Shown here: one piece after another, positions 17,551 through 26,247 of the stretch
Position numbering within the stretch: the stretch's first letter is position 1
Layout: each line of letters begins with the position of its first letter
Source: Sharpea porci
Lineage (GTDB): Bacteria > Bacillota_I > Bacilli_A > Erysipelotrichales > Coprobacillaceae
Reading direction: 5' to 3'
Length of the DNA stretch: 64,000 bases
Assembly (NCBI RefSeq): GCF_009695655.1
Contig: NZ_VUNM01000002.1
Coordinates: forward strand, 1 to 64,000
The notes under the pieces: generated by a model
Told to the model about the DNA's origin: nothing
Seen by the model: only the letters and a program-made list of their open reading frames with translations
Databases searched by the model: none
Position numbers and translations under genes: made by a program

Positions 17551-18511
17551 AAAGATGATTTGTGTGGGTCTTATTATCAGTGTGATGGCATTGATGATTT
17601 CTTTATTTGCTGGTTTATCATTTCCAATAAGCCAGCAATTAACTTTTTCACTGAGTGAAAGCGCTAAGACAATCATACTAAAAGTGCGTATCCCACGGTT
17701 TTTAGCCGCTTATTTTGTCGGTGCAGGTCTGGCAATTGCCGGCTTAACAATGCAAAGTGCACTTAATAATGCCCTAGCTTCACCAAGTGTTATTGGCATT
17801 CATGGCGGAGCGGGTTTCTTTACGCTTCTTGCTGCCCTTATTTTTCCTTACTACCTGCATGCACGGATGTTTTTTGCTTTTATAGGAGCACTGGTGAGTG
17901 CTTTGGCAGTTTATGGCATCAGTCATCAGGCTGGTGTCAGTAAGACAACTTTACTGCTTGCTGGTTTGGCTGTAAGCAGTCTAATGAGTGGTTTTGTGAA
18001 TGCCATGATCACTTTCTTTCCTGAAACGGTAGGGGATAAGGTTGCTTTTAATCTTGGGGGCTTTTCAACAGTTATCACGAGTCAGCTCTATTTTGCGATA
18101 CCTGTCATTATTATTGCCATAGTGATCTTATTGAAACTTAGTCGTGGCATTGATTTGTTATTACTAGGAGATGAGATGGCAACAAGTCTTGGTATTAATG
18201 TTGGGCATTTACGCTTAGGGCTTATTGTTTTAGTGGCTTTATTAAGTGGGGTAAGTGTGGCCATAAGTGGTTTGATTAGTTTTGTGGGACTTATTGTTCC
18301 CCATATTGTAAGAAGAATGACTAAGGCTGATACAAAAGTTCATATTATCGCCTGTGGTTTATTTGGTGGGAGTTTCTTAGTTTATTCTGATTTGCTAGCG
18401 AAATATCTCTTTTATCCCTATGAATTACCTGTTGGGTTATTGTTAAGTATGATTGGGGCACCATTCTTTATTTATTTGTTGATTCATAAGAAAAGGAAAC
18501 TGAAATTATGA
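17534..18511 (+). CDS. FecCD-family ABC transporter permease
   Basis: This integral membrane permease of the BtuC/FhuB/FecCD family (about 325 aa) has roughly ten hydrophobic spans. Family motifs are visible: LSESAKTIILKVRIPRFLAAYFVGAGLAIAGLTMQ near the N terminus and GLIVPHIVRRM near residue 255, the cytoplasmic coupling region that touches the ATPase. The start is uncertain: ATG at 17501, 17534 and 17555 are all possible and none has a good Shine-Dalgarno sequence. The 17534 start gives a 17-base overlap with the lipoprotein gene, suggesting translational coupling. It overlaps the ATPase gene by four bases (ATGA). Confidence 0.88.
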   Translation: MTISLKKMICVGLIISVMALMISLFAGLSFPISQQLTFSLSESAKTIILKVRIPRFLAAYFVGAGLAIAGLTMQSALNNALASPSVIGIHGGAGFFTLLAALIFPYYLHARMFFAFIGALVSALAVYGISHQAGVSKTTLLLAGLAVSSLMSGFVNAMITFFPETVGDKVAFNLGGFSTVITSQLYFAIPVIIIAIVILLKLSRGIDLLLLGDEMATSLGINVGHLRLGLIVLVALLSGVSVAISGLISFVGLIVPHIVRRMTKADTKVHIIACGLFGGSFLVYSDLLAKYLFYPYELPVGLLLSMIGAPFFIYLLIHKKRKLKL

Positions 18512-19269
18512 TTGAGATGCATGATTTAGTCGTTGAATATGGTCATCGCCGAGTTCTATGTATAAATAATGTCAAATTAAAAAAGGGCGAAATAGTGACC
18601 ATAATTGGCCAAAATGGTGCTGGAAAATCTACACTTCAAAAATGTTTGACTGGTCTAACTGAATATAAAGGTGCTATCTTAGTAGATGGAAAGAGCTTGA
18701 AAGAGCTTCCATCACGCCTGCGAGCACAAAAAATTGTCTACTTGCCTCAGGCCCAAAGTTCACCTGTTATGCAAGTTGCTACATTAGTAAGTCATGGCCG
18801 TTTCCCATACCTTGGCTATAGTCATACGTTAAGAGAAGAAGATAGGCGAATTGTTGAGGAAGCAATGAAGGCTACACATGTTGATTTATTGAAGGATCGT
18901 TTTCTTGATGAATTATCTTTAGGAGAGAGACAACGCGCTTTTCTAGCAATGGTTATTGCTACTGAAAGTGACTACTTACTCTTGGATGAACCTGCGACTT
19001 ATCTTGATTTAATGAGCCAGCATGAACTGATGCAAATTCTCTTATCGCTTAAAAGGCAGGGAAAGGGAATTGTGCTTATTAATCATGATTTACCGGTAAG
19101 TTTTTCAATGAGTGATCAGCTTATATTGCTTGATCATGGGGAAGTCTTACAAAGTGGTACGCCAGAAGATTTTTTAGCCCATCAAGATCATTTACGCGAA
19201 GTTTTTCATGTCGGCATGAAAAAAATAGAAGATCCGCATTTATTATATCAATATGTCATCATTCAATAG
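18508..19269 (+). CDS. FecE/BtuD-type ABC transporter ATPase
   Basis: The 253-residue ATPase energises the FecCD-type permease encoded just upstream. Walker A is GQNGAGKST near residue 38, the signature is LSLGERQRAF, Walker B is YLLLDEPATYLD and the switch histidine is in LINHDLPVSF. The start codon overlaps the preceding stop (ATGA), and 10 bases separate its end from the asrA start, so the importer and asr genes are almost certainly on one transcript. Confidence 0.92.
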   Translation: MIEMHDLVVEYGHRRVLCINNVKLKKGEIVTIIGQNGAGKSTLQKCLTGLTEYKGAILVDGKSLKELPSRLRAQKIVYLPQAQSSPVMQVATLVSHGRFPYLGYSHTLREEDRRIVEEAMKATHVDLLKDRFLDELSLGERQRAFLAMVIATESDYLLLDEPATYLDLMSQHELMQILLSLKRQGKGIVLINHDLPVSFSMSDQLILLDHGEVLQSGTPEDFLAHQDHLREVFHVGMKKIEDPHLLYQYVIIQ

Positions 19270-19279
19270 GAGGAAGAAA

Positions 19280-20287
19280 ATGGGATTTGTGATGAATAAG
19301 GAAGACTTTTCAAAGACAATAGAAAAGCTTTCTCAAGATTATCGATTATATGCACCAGTTGTAAAAAAGGGAGAAGGGCGTTGTCTTGATGAAGATATTG
19401 TACGCTATGATTTTATTAAGGATGCTGATGAGATTGAATTAGAATTGAAGTCTGATTACTCTTTTAAAGAAATCCTTTTACCTTTGTCAGAAACTTTGTT
19501 CTATTTTACTGAAAATGAGACAAAAGTAGCTGATCGTGATTTATCAGATGTTCTCGTCTTTTTAAGAAGCTGTGATTTACATGGCTTGCAAAGACTTGAT
19601 GATATGTATTTAAGAAATGGCAGAGAGAAAGATTTTTTCTATAATCGTATTCGTGAACATGTCCATTTTGTCTTAATTGGCTGTACGCATTCCTATAAGG
19701 ATTGCTTTTGTGTATCAATGGGAGCCAATAAGATTGATGATGGTTATGTCTTTTCAATCGAACAAAGCAATGATGGCTTTAAGAGTGAAATCAAAGATGA
19801 TGCTTTTGCATCCTACTTTGTAGGCCAGGCTGAAAATGTGGCAGTTAGCTATGTGACTGAAAATGAAACAAAGGTCAATGTTCCTGATCATGTTCCACTA
19901 TCAATCTATAAGTTAGATATGTGGCGTGAGTATGACGTAAGATGTATAGGCTGTGGTCGCTGTACTTTAGTTTGTCCAACATGTACATGTTTTACAATGC
20001 AGGATACATTCTATGATGCAAAAGGTAAAGTGGGTGAACGCCGTCGTGTGAATGCAAGCTGTATGATTGATGGCTATACGAATGTTGCTGGAGGAGGTAG
20101 CTATCGTCAGCCTAAAGGTGAACGTATGCGTTTTAAAGTCTTACACAAAGTCAATGATTTTAAAGCTCGCTTTGGTTACAACATGTGTACAGGATGTGGT
20201 CGTTGTGATGCTGTTTGTCCTGAATACATTTCATTTTCAACGCTCATTAATAAGCTTGATGCAGAAATCAAGAAGGAGGCAGAATAA
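19280..20287 (+). CDS. asrA: Anaerobic sulfite reductase subunit A
   Basis: AsrA (335 aa) is the ferredoxin-like electron-transfer subunit of the dissimilatory-type anaerobic sulfite reductase, which turns sulfite into sulfide in the cytoplasm. Two 4Fe-4S motifs are visible near the C terminus: CIGCGRCTLVCPTCTC and CTGCGRCDAVCPEY. The middle matches AsrA (LRSCDLHGLQRLDDMYL, CFCVSMG). ATG at 19280 is chosen because AGGAGG (19268-19273) precedes it; the frame open from 19253 overlaps the ATPase gene without a binding site. asrB follows after two bases. Confidence 0.93.
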   Translation: MGFVMNKEDFSKTIEKLSQDYRLYAPVVKKGEGRCLDEDIVRYDFIKDADEIELELKSDYSFKEILLPLSETLFYFTENETKVADRDLSDVLVFLRSCDLHGLQRLDDMYLRNGREKDFFYNRIREHVHFVLIGCTHSYKDCFCVSMGANKIDDGYVFSIEQSNDGFKSEIKDDAFASYFVGQAENVAVSYVTENETKVNVPDHVPLSIYKLDMWREYDVRCIGCGRCTLVCPTCTCFTMQDTFYDAKGKVGERRRVNASCMIDGYTNVAGGGSYRQPKGERMRFKVLHKVNDFKARFGYNMCTGCGRCDAVCPEYISFSTLINKLDAEIKKEAE

Positions 20288-20289
20288 TC

Positions 20290-21078
20290 ATGGAAAATGC
20301 ATATATTCCTTTTCCCTCTCAAGTATTAGATGTTATCAAACATACTGATATTGAATATACTTTTCGTTTGGAATTTACTGGCGATGTTAAACCAGGTCAG
20401 TTCTTTGAAGTATCCATTCCTAAATTTGGGGAAGCACCTATCTCAGTAAGTGGTATTGGCGATCATTATGTTGATCTGACAATTAGACGTGTTGGTGTTG
20501 TCACCAATGAAGTATTTGAAAAATATGTAGGTGACTATTTGCTTCTTAGAGGTCCCTATGGTAATGGGTTTGATGTCAATCTCTATAATGATGGAGAAAC
20601 AGTTGTTGTAGCAGGGGGAACCGGTGTATCACCAGTAAGAGGGGTCATTGATGCTTTAAGCCAGAGTGATGATCCACAAAATAAATATGCGATTGTTGGT
20701 TTTAGAAGCCCCGAACATATGCTTTTTAAAGATGATTTAAAAGCATGGGATAAGAAAATGAATCTTATCTTAACAGTGGATTCTGCAAAAGAAGGCTACC
20801 AGGGGAATGTTGGCTTAGTGACAAAATATATTCCCGACTTACCTATTCAAGATGTGAATACAGCTAAGGCCGTTGTGGTAGGCCCTCCGGCAATGATGCG
20901 TTTTTCTGTCATGGGCTTACTTGAAAAAGGGTTTAAAGAAGAAAATATCTGGGTTTCGCAGGAACGTAAGATGTGCTGTGGACTAGGTAAATGTGGCCAT
21001 TGTCGTATTGGTGAAAAATATGTCTGCATTGATGGACCTGTCTTCAACTATACTGAATCAAAGGGCTTAATCGACTAG
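20290..21078 (+). CDS. asrB: Anaerobic sulfite reductase subunit B
   Basis: AsrB (262 aa) is the flavin and NAD(P)H-binding subunit that feeds electrons into the sulfite reductase. It has the ferredoxin-NADP reductase layout: a flavin barrel with LTIRRVGVVTNEVF, LRGPYGNGFDV, the nucleotide-binding AGGTGVSPVRG, and at the C terminus a 2Fe-2S-type cysteine cluster CCGLGKCGHCRIGEKYVC. AAGGAGG lies ahead of the start and 13 bases separate it from asrC. Confidence 0.93.
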   Translation: MENAYIPFPSQVLDVIKHTDIEYTFRLEFTGDVKPGQFFEVSIPKFGEAPISVSGIGDHYVDLTIRRVGVVTNEVFEKYVGDYLLLRGPYGNGFDVNLYNDGETVVVAGGTGVSPVRGVIDALSQSDDPQNKYAIVGFRSPEHMLFKDDLKAWDKKMNLILTVDSAKEGYQGNVGLVTKYIPDLPIQDVNTAKAVVVGPPAMMRFSVMGLLEKGFKEENIWVSQERKMCCGLGKCGHCRIGEKYVCIDGPVFNYTESKGLID

Positions 21079-21091
21079 GAGGATCGAAAAT

Positions 21092-22081
21092 ATGGGATTA
21101 GATATTAATGCTAAGAAAATGATGAAAAATGCCTTTCGTATCTCCAAGGTCAGAGGTGAAACTGCTTCGCGTGTGCGTATACCTGGAGGCCTTATTGATG
21201 CGAAAAGTCTTGTCAAAGTAACCGAAATTGCAGAAAAATATGGGAATGGTCAGATCTTCTTGACAAATCGTCAAGGTATCGAAATTCCTGGTATTAAATG
21301 GGAAGATGTTGATGCTGTTAAAGAAGAACTTCAGTCCATTATTGAAGCTATTGGTACAAATCAGGTTGATGATGAAACTGGCTATCCAGCTAGTGGTACA
21401 AGAAATGTAGTGGCATGTCCAGGGGCGCGTCTTTGTCCATTTGGCTGTTATGATACAACAGAACTAGCAAGAAAGATGGAAGATGTCATCTTCCCCAATA
21501 ACCGACATGTCAAGATTGCTTTTACCGGCTGTTCCAATGACTGTGCTAAGGTGAGAATGGATGATATTGGGATAATTGGTATGACTGAACCACAATATGA
21601 CCCTGATCGTTGTATTGGTTGTGAGCAGTGTGTGAAATGGTGCAAGAAGAGATCAGTTGGCGCTTTGTCAATGTTGAATGGCAAGGTTAAACGTGATGAA
21701 GATTTATGTATTGGCTGTGGTGTTTGTGTGCACTATTGTCCAACTCGTGCCTGGACAAGAAGTAAAGAACATTATTTCCGTGTTGTCTTAATGGGACGTA
21801 CTGGCAAGGTCAATCCAAGATTAGCGGAAGACTTTGCAAGATGGATTGATGAAGAGTCCATTCTTAAGATGGGACACAATCTTTATGCCTATATTGAAGA
21901 ATATATTTCTAAAGATGCTCCTAATGGCAAAGAACATGTCGGCTATATTGTTGATCGTACAGGTTTCGAGACATTCTATGAATATCTCATGAAAGATGTG
22001 ACACCAGGACCTAAGGCTGAAATTGCAACGACGATGTATTGGGGCGGCAAACGTTATGACCGTTCCAACAATCTCAAATAA
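21092..22081 (+). CDS. asrC: Anaerobic sulfite reductase subunit C (sirohaem subunit)
   Basis: AsrC (329 aa) is the catalytic subunit and carries sirohaem coupled to a 4Fe-4S cluster. The cysteines of that centre are seen in CPGARLCPFGC and TGCSNDC. Two extra 4Fe-4S ferredoxin motifs follow (CIGCEQCVKWCKK and CIGCGVCVHYCPT). The N-terminal part VRIPGGLIDAKSL and FLTNRQGIEIPGI is the nitrite/sulfite reductase ferredoxin-like half-domain. The stop codon overlaps the start of the chelatase gene by one base (TAATG), tying the enzyme to supply of its cofactor. Confidence 0.95.
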   Translation: MGLDINAKKMMKNAFRISKVRGETASRVRIPGGLIDAKSLVKVTEIAEKYGNGQIFLTNRQGIEIPGIKWEDVDAVKEELQSIIEAIGTNQVDDETGYPASGTRNVVACPGARLCPFGCYDTTELARKMEDVIFPNNRHVKIAFTGCSNDCAKVRMDDIGIIGMTEPQYDPDRCIGCEQCVKWCKKRSVGALSMLNGKVKRDEDLCIGCGVCVHYCPTRAWTRSKEHYFRVVLMGRTGKVNPRLAEDFARWIDEESILKMGHNLYAYIEEYISKDAPNGKEHVGYIVDRTGFETFYEYLMKDVTPGPKAEIATTMYWGGKRYDRSNNLK

Positions 22082-22818
22082 TGAAAGGGATATTAATTGT
22101 CAGTCATGGCACATTGGATCAAAGAGCTAAAGCGCGTTCTCTTGATCTTCTTTTTGAAGAAAACAAGCAGAGAGCAGATATTGTTCTTGCTTGCTTTGTT
22201 TCCAAGAAGACGATTGCAGGACAGAATGTATTATCTCTTGATCAAGCCATGAAGAAAATGCTGGACCTGGGTGTTGATGATCTTCATATCTATAATACAT
22301 TTGTCATCCCTGGTGATATTTATCATCAGTTTCTTACGACCATTATTCCATATGAGGCTTTCTTCAAGCGACTTGTCATTGAAAAGCCATTACTTCATGA
22401 AAACTGTGATTTCTCTTTGCTTGCCCGTATGCTTACAAGAGAATATGCTATGAAATCTAATCGGACATATCTTCTTATAGGACATGGCTCCACAATCCAA
22501 ACAAATAAGCTTTATGCCCATCTTGAAGCAGCTTTTAAGAAGCAAGCTATGACAAATGTGCATCTTGTCTTAATACATGGCCATCCTTCTATTGATGATG
22601 TGATGCCTACGCTCAATAAAAAACAAAAAATCATGCTATGTCCATTAATGATGAGCACTGGACATCATGTTGCTCATGATGTGAAGCAGTTTAAGAAATC
22701 ATCAATCGAGACAAAACTTCTTGAAAATAACTTTGATGTTGAAGTGCTTGATCAGGGATTGGCAGAATATCGAACAATACGAGATTATATCATGCATAAT
22801 GAAAAGACTTCTATTTAA
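22081..22818 (+). CDS. CbiK-type sirohydrochlorin chelatase
   Basis: The 245-residue protein has the two-lobed class II chelatase fold. The first lobe begins ILIVSHGT, the second YLLIGHGS followed by LCPLMMSTGHHVAHDV, matching the CbiK anaerobic cobalt/iron chelatase with its metal-binding histidines. In this operon the likely job is to put iron into sirohydrochlorin to make sirohaem for AsrC; cobalt insertion for B12 is the alternative. No genes for making sirohydrochlorin are seen in the window. The ATG starts within the asrC stop codon, and a terminator overlaps its own stop. Confidence 0.82.
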   Translation: MKGILIVSHGTLDQRAKARSLDLLFEENKQRADIVLACFVSKKTIAGQNVLSLDQAMKKMLDLGVDDLHIYNTFVIPGDIYHQFLTTIIPYEAFFKRLVIEKPLLHENCDFSLLARMLTREYAMKSNRTYLLIGHGSTIQTNKLYAHLEAAFKKQAMTNVHLVLIHGHPSIDDVMPTLNKKQKIMLCPLMMSTGHHVAHDVKQFKKSSIETKLLENNFDVEVLDQGLAEYRTIRDYIMHNEKTSI

Positions 22819-22834
22819 AATAGAAGCCTTTTTT
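22808..22834. terminator. Bidirectional terminator after the chelatase gene
   Basis: CTTCTAT (22808-22814) and ATAGAAG (22820-22826) form a stem around the stop codon, with a T-run on the plus strand and TCTTTT on the minus strand. It also ends the small minus-strand gene at 22835. Confidence 0.75.
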
Positions 22835-22933
22835 CTACAAATCTTTGAGCCATTGAATGATTTTCTTGAAGTTTATAATGAGTAGGATAAGTAAGAGAAT
22901 AAAAATAATTAAAGCTATCACTAACCAAAACAT
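22835..22933 (-). CDS. Small 32-residue hydrophobic membrane peptide
   Basis: On the minus strand an ATG at 22933 follows AAAGGAGGA at an ideal distance and opens a 32-codon frame: MFWLVIALIIFILLLILL, then IINFKKIIQWLKDL. The first 20 residues form one membrane span, and the tail is amphipathic and basic. A promoter is visible upstream (TTGGTA near 22984, TATATT near 22963, 16-base spacer) and the frame ends at a terminator. A complete expression unit makes a real gene likely. Similar tiny proteins include type I toxins and small regulators of membrane complexes, but there is no recognisable family, and function is unknown. Confidence 0.65.
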   Translation of the reverse strand: MFWLVIALIIFILLLILLIINFKKIIQWLKDL

Positions 22934-23000
22934 GTTTGTCCTCCTTTTCTTCTTTTGTTTTAATATACATCAATCGTTTTTGCTACCAAAGACATTTTAG

Positions 23001-23028
23001 TTGTCACAAATGAAAAATAGTGTACAAT
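23001..23028 (+). promoter_or_regulatory. Promoter of nifZ-thiI
   Basis: TTGTCA (23001-23006) and TACAAT (23023-23028) with a 16-base spacer precede the GTG start at 23054. Confidence 0.65.
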
Positions 23029-23053
23029 AAGAACGATTAAGGAAGTGTAGAAA

Positions 23054-24193
23054 GTGATATATCTTGATTATGTGGCAACAACACCACTTGCTCCTGAAAT
23101 TAAGGAGACATATATAAAACTGTTAAATCAATATTTTATTAATGCGGATTCTGCTTATGCACCTGGTTATGAAGTTAGCGGATTGATTGAAAAGAGCCGT
23201 AGCCATATTGCCAAGATGCTGCATGTAAGAAATGATGAAGTGATTTTCACATCATGTGCATCTGAAGCCAATAATCTTGCGATAAAAGGCGCTGCTTTTC
23301 AATATATGAATCGGGGCAAACATATTATTACAACTGCCATTGAACATAGCTCTGTCGCTAATAGTTTCAAAGAGCTTGCTGATGTATTTGGCTTTGAAGT
23401 TGACTATCTTCATGTCAATCATCAAGGGGCACTTGATCTTGATGAATTACGTCATCTTATTCGTGATGATACAATTCTTGTCTCAACGATGTATGTCAAT
23501 AATGAGATTGGGGTGATTAATCCTATTCATGAAATTGCCTCTATCATTCATGAAAAGAATCCGAAGACAAAATATCATGTTGATTGTGTTCAGGCTTTAG
23601 GGAAATTGCCGATTGTGCTTGATGATATTGATCTTGCCAGTTTTTCTGCACATAAGATCTTTGGCTTAAAGGGAAGTGGTTTACTTTACAAGAAGCACAA
23701 TACTTCGCTTGTCCCTCTTATTAATGGCGGACAGCAGGAATTTGGCTTAAGGGGCGGTACAAGCAATGCCGCAAGTGAAATTGTTTTTGCGAAAACAATG
23801 CGTCTCGCTTTAGAAGCAAGGGAAGAACACTATGCCTATGTATCTCAACTTAATCAATATCTAAGAAGCGAACTTGCGAAACGTCCTGCTATTGTCATTA
23901 ATTCACCAGCAGAGAACTGTTCACCATTTATTCTCAATATCAGTATTCCTCATTATAAGCCTGAAGTTCTAGTGCATGCATTAGAAGAATATGATATTTA
24001 TATTTCCACAAAAAGTGCCTGTTCCAGCAAGCATACGGATGTCTCACATACACTTGCTGCAATGTATCTTGATGATGAAATTGCTAGGAGTGCATTACGT
24101 ATTTCCTTTTCTCATTTAACGACTAAAGAAGAAATTGATACATTCTTAAAGGCTTTGGATGAAAGCCTCAAGAATGTCAAGAAACAGAGGTAG
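23054..24193 (+). CDS. nifZ: Cysteine desulfurase paired with ThiI (NifS/IscS family)
   Basis: This pyridoxal-phosphate enzyme (379 aa) takes sulfur from cysteine as a protein persulfide. Lys201 in FSAHKIFG binds the cofactor, and Cys323 in STKSACSSKHTD is the persulfide cysteine on the mobile loop. The start is GTG (23054), as the conserved IYLDYVATTPL follows at once and no ATG fits. The gene ends four bases before the thiI start, the arrangement of nifZ-thiI in Bacillus, where this desulfurase serves ThiI for 4-thiouridine in tRNA rather than general cluster assembly. The symbol is given by that context. Confidence 0.85.
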   Translation: MIYLDYVATTPLAPEIKETYIKLLNQYFINADSAYAPGYEVSGLIEKSRSHIAKMLHVRNDEVIFTSCASEANNLAIKGAAFQYMNRGKHIITTAIEHSSVANSFKELADVFGFEVDYLHVNHQGALDLDELRHLIRDDTILVSTMYVNNEIGVINPIHEIASIIHEKNPKTKYHVDCVQALGKLPIVLDDIDLASFSAHKIFGLKGSGLLYKKHNTSLVPLINGGQQEFGLRGGTSNAASEIVFAKTMRLALEAREEHYAYVSQLNQYLRSELAKRPAIVINSPAENCSPFILNISIPHYKPEVLVHALEEYDIYISTKSACSSKHTDVSHTLAAMYLDDEIARSALRISFSHLTTKEEIDTFLKALDESLKNVKKQR

Positions 24194-24197
24194 AAAG

Positions 24198-25403
24198 ATG
24201 ATTCCTAATCATATTATCGTGCGTTTTGGTGAATTGACGACCAAAGGCAAGAATAGAAAAAACTTTACAAGAAAGTTATTAAACAATACCAAAGAAATCC
24301 TAAAAGACTTTGATAAGCTCACTTATCAACTGACATATGATCATCTGTATATCATGCTGAATGGCAGTGATCCACAAAGTGTTATGGAAAAGCTGAAAAC
24401 TGTTTTTGGAATTCATTCTTTTTCATTATGTTATAAGGTGGAAGCTGATTTAGAAAAGGTTAAAGAAGTGGCAGCCTATATTATTAATCATGATGAAGGC
24501 ATGAGCTTCAAGATTGATACAAAACGTAATGATAAAAACTTCCCGATGACATCATTAGAGATGAACAAGGCGATAGCCGGCTATGTTTTCCACAATACAA
24601 CCAAAGAAGAATTACGTGTTGATGTTCATCATCCCGATATTCTTGTTAAAGTAGAATATCGTAAGGATTATGCCTATGTCATGGATAATGTTGTGTTGGG
24701 AGCAGGGGGATATCCTGTAGGCATTGGTGGGAAGGCTTTATTGATGCTTTCGGGTGGCATTGATTCACCAGTGGCTGGATACTTGATGATGAAACGTGGC
24801 ATTGATATTGAATGCATTCATTATGCGTCTCCACCTTATACTAATGAGAAAGCTCGCGAAAAAGTGCTTGATCTTGTCGATGTCATGAAAAACTATGGTC
24901 ATGGTAAGATTACCGTCCATATTATTCCTTTCACGCAAATTCAGCTTTCTATTTATGATCATGCCGATGAATCATATGCCATTACAATTATGCGCCGGAT
25001 GATGTATCGTATTGCTCAGCAGGTTGCCAGGGAAAGAAACTGCAAGGCTATTGTCAATGGTGAATCTGTTGGTCAGGTGGCCAGTCAGACACTTGATTCT
25101 ATGCAAGTCATTAATGAAGTCATCAATACTCCCGTTATTCGTCCTGTTGCTTGTGCGGATAAGCTTGAAATTATCAAGCTTGCTGAGGATATTGGAACAT
25201 ATGATATTTCCATTCGTCCATTTGAAGACTGTTGTACCATCTTTACACCACACAACCCGGCGACTAAACCAAAGAGTTATCGTTGTGAAGCCTATGAAAA
25301 AGAGTGGGATCATCAAGCTCAGATTGATGAGGCGATTGCTAATAAGGAAACAATTGTTATTGATTCAACCTATAAGAATGATGAAGAGGACGACTTATTC
25401 TAG
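24198..25403 (+). CDS. thiI: tRNA 4-thiouridine synthase ThiI
   Basis: ThiI (401 aa) adenylates uridine 8 of tRNA and transfers sulfur to it; it can also serve thiamine thiazole formation. It has an N-terminal ferredoxin-like and THUMP region (IIVRFGELTTKGKNRKNF at the start) and a PP-loop ATPase domain with LMLSGGIDSPVAGYLMMKRG near residue 180. The C-terminal rhodanese domain of the enterobacterial enzyme is absent, as is normal in Bacillota, so sulfur must come directly from the desulfurase encoded upstream. The ATG at 24198 (IPNHIIVRFGEL) is preferred over 24159. Confidence 0.94.
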   Translation: MIPNHIIVRFGELTTKGKNRKNFTRKLLNNTKEILKDFDKLTYQLTYDHLYIMLNGSDPQSVMEKLKTVFGIHSFSLCYKVEADLEKVKEVAAYIINHDEGMSFKIDTKRNDKNFPMTSLEMNKAIAGYVFHNTTKEELRVDVHHPDILVKVEYRKDYAYVMDNVVLGAGGYPVGIGGKALLMLSGGIDSPVAGYLMMKRGIDIECIHYASPPYTNEKAREKVLDLVDVMKNYGHGKITVHIIPFTQIQLSIYDHADESYAITIMRRMMYRIAQQVARERNCKAIVNGESVGQVASQTLDSMQVINEVINTPVIRPVACADKLEIIKLAEDIGTYDISIRPFEDCCTIFTPHNPATKPKSYRCEAYEKEWDHQAQIDEAIANKETIVIDSTYKNDEEDDLF

Positions 25404-25416
25404 TCGTTCTTTTTTG
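25387..25416 (+). terminator. Terminator of thiI
   Basis: Nine bases at 25387-25395 pair with 25402-25410 (one G-T), followed by TTTTTT. The stop codon lies in the loop. Confidence 0.8.
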
Positions 25417-25456
25417 TATAGAACGTGCTATAATATTGCATTAGGAGGAATTTGAT

Positions 25457-26212
25457 ATGAATAGAAATCTATTGGTCGATTTCACACATATCTATCAGCC
25501 TACAAAACCTATTCAACAGGATTTTGCCCACTTAGATATGAGTGATATGCATTCTGTCAAAATGTATTTAAGCGATGAAAGCAAACGAGAATTAAGAAAA
25601 CGTCTTGCCCGTTATCCTATTTCCGGCATACACTTTATTGATTCAGGAGATTATCATTATGTCACAGAATTCTTTGTTGAAAGAATTCATCAACCTTTTT
25701 CTTTAATTCTTTTTGATCATCATAATGACATGCAGCCATCCTCATTAGCTAATATCACAACATGTGGCAGCTGGGCGCTAGAAGTCCTTCTAAAGAATCA
25801 ATTCCTTGTTCAGCTTATATTGATTGGTACAAGTCAGCATCATATTGATGAAATACCCGTTCATTCTTCCAAACTGATTACGCTTTCGGAAGAAGAAATT
25901 TGTGATGGAAAGCTATCAGAAAAACTCAAAAAGATCTGTCATCAGGTTCCTTTCTATATTTCCATCGATAAAGATGTCTTAAGTCAGCGTTATGCTTTGA
26001 CCAATTGGTCACAGGGGCATATGCGTATCACAACACTATATCATTTCCTGGATCTTATTTTTCAAAAGGAGAAGGTTATCGGCGTTGATATTGCTGGTGA
26101 AATGGATGAAGATGATGGCGGTTCTGATTATTTTAAAGCCAAAGCCCTCAATGATCGGACAAATGTTGCTTTATATCGCTATCTAAAGCAGATTGGTACA
26201 AAGAAAAGTTGA
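25457..26212 (+). CDS. Arginase/ureohydrolase-fold protein
   Basis: The 251-residue protein keeps the two metal-ligand motifs of the arginase family: LFDHHNDMQ (pattern DxHxD) near residue 93 and SIDKDVL (pattern DxDxxD) near 174. These enzymes hold a dinuclear manganese site and hydrolyse guanidino or related C-N bonds. The N-terminal half is divergent and the protein is shorter than arginase (about 300), so the substrate is unknown; it could be a formiminoglutamase-like or deacetylase-like member. GGAGGA precedes the ATG. It stands between thiI and ackA with an AT-rich gap after it. Confidence 0.7.
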   Translation: MNRNLLVDFTHIYQPTKPIQQDFAHLDMSDMHSVKMYLSDESKRELRKRLARYPISGIHFIDSGDYHYVTEFFVERIHQPFSLILFDHHNDMQPSSLANITTCGSWALEVLLKNQFLVQLILIGTSQHHIDEIPVHSSKLITLSEEEICDGKLSEKLKKICHQVPFYISIDKDVLSQRYALTNWSQGHMRITTLYHFLDLIFQKEKVIGVDIAGEMDEDDGGSDYFKAKALNDRTNVALYRYLKQIGTKKS

Positions 26213-26247
26213 AAACAAAGCAAAAAATGAAAATTATTATAGAAAAG

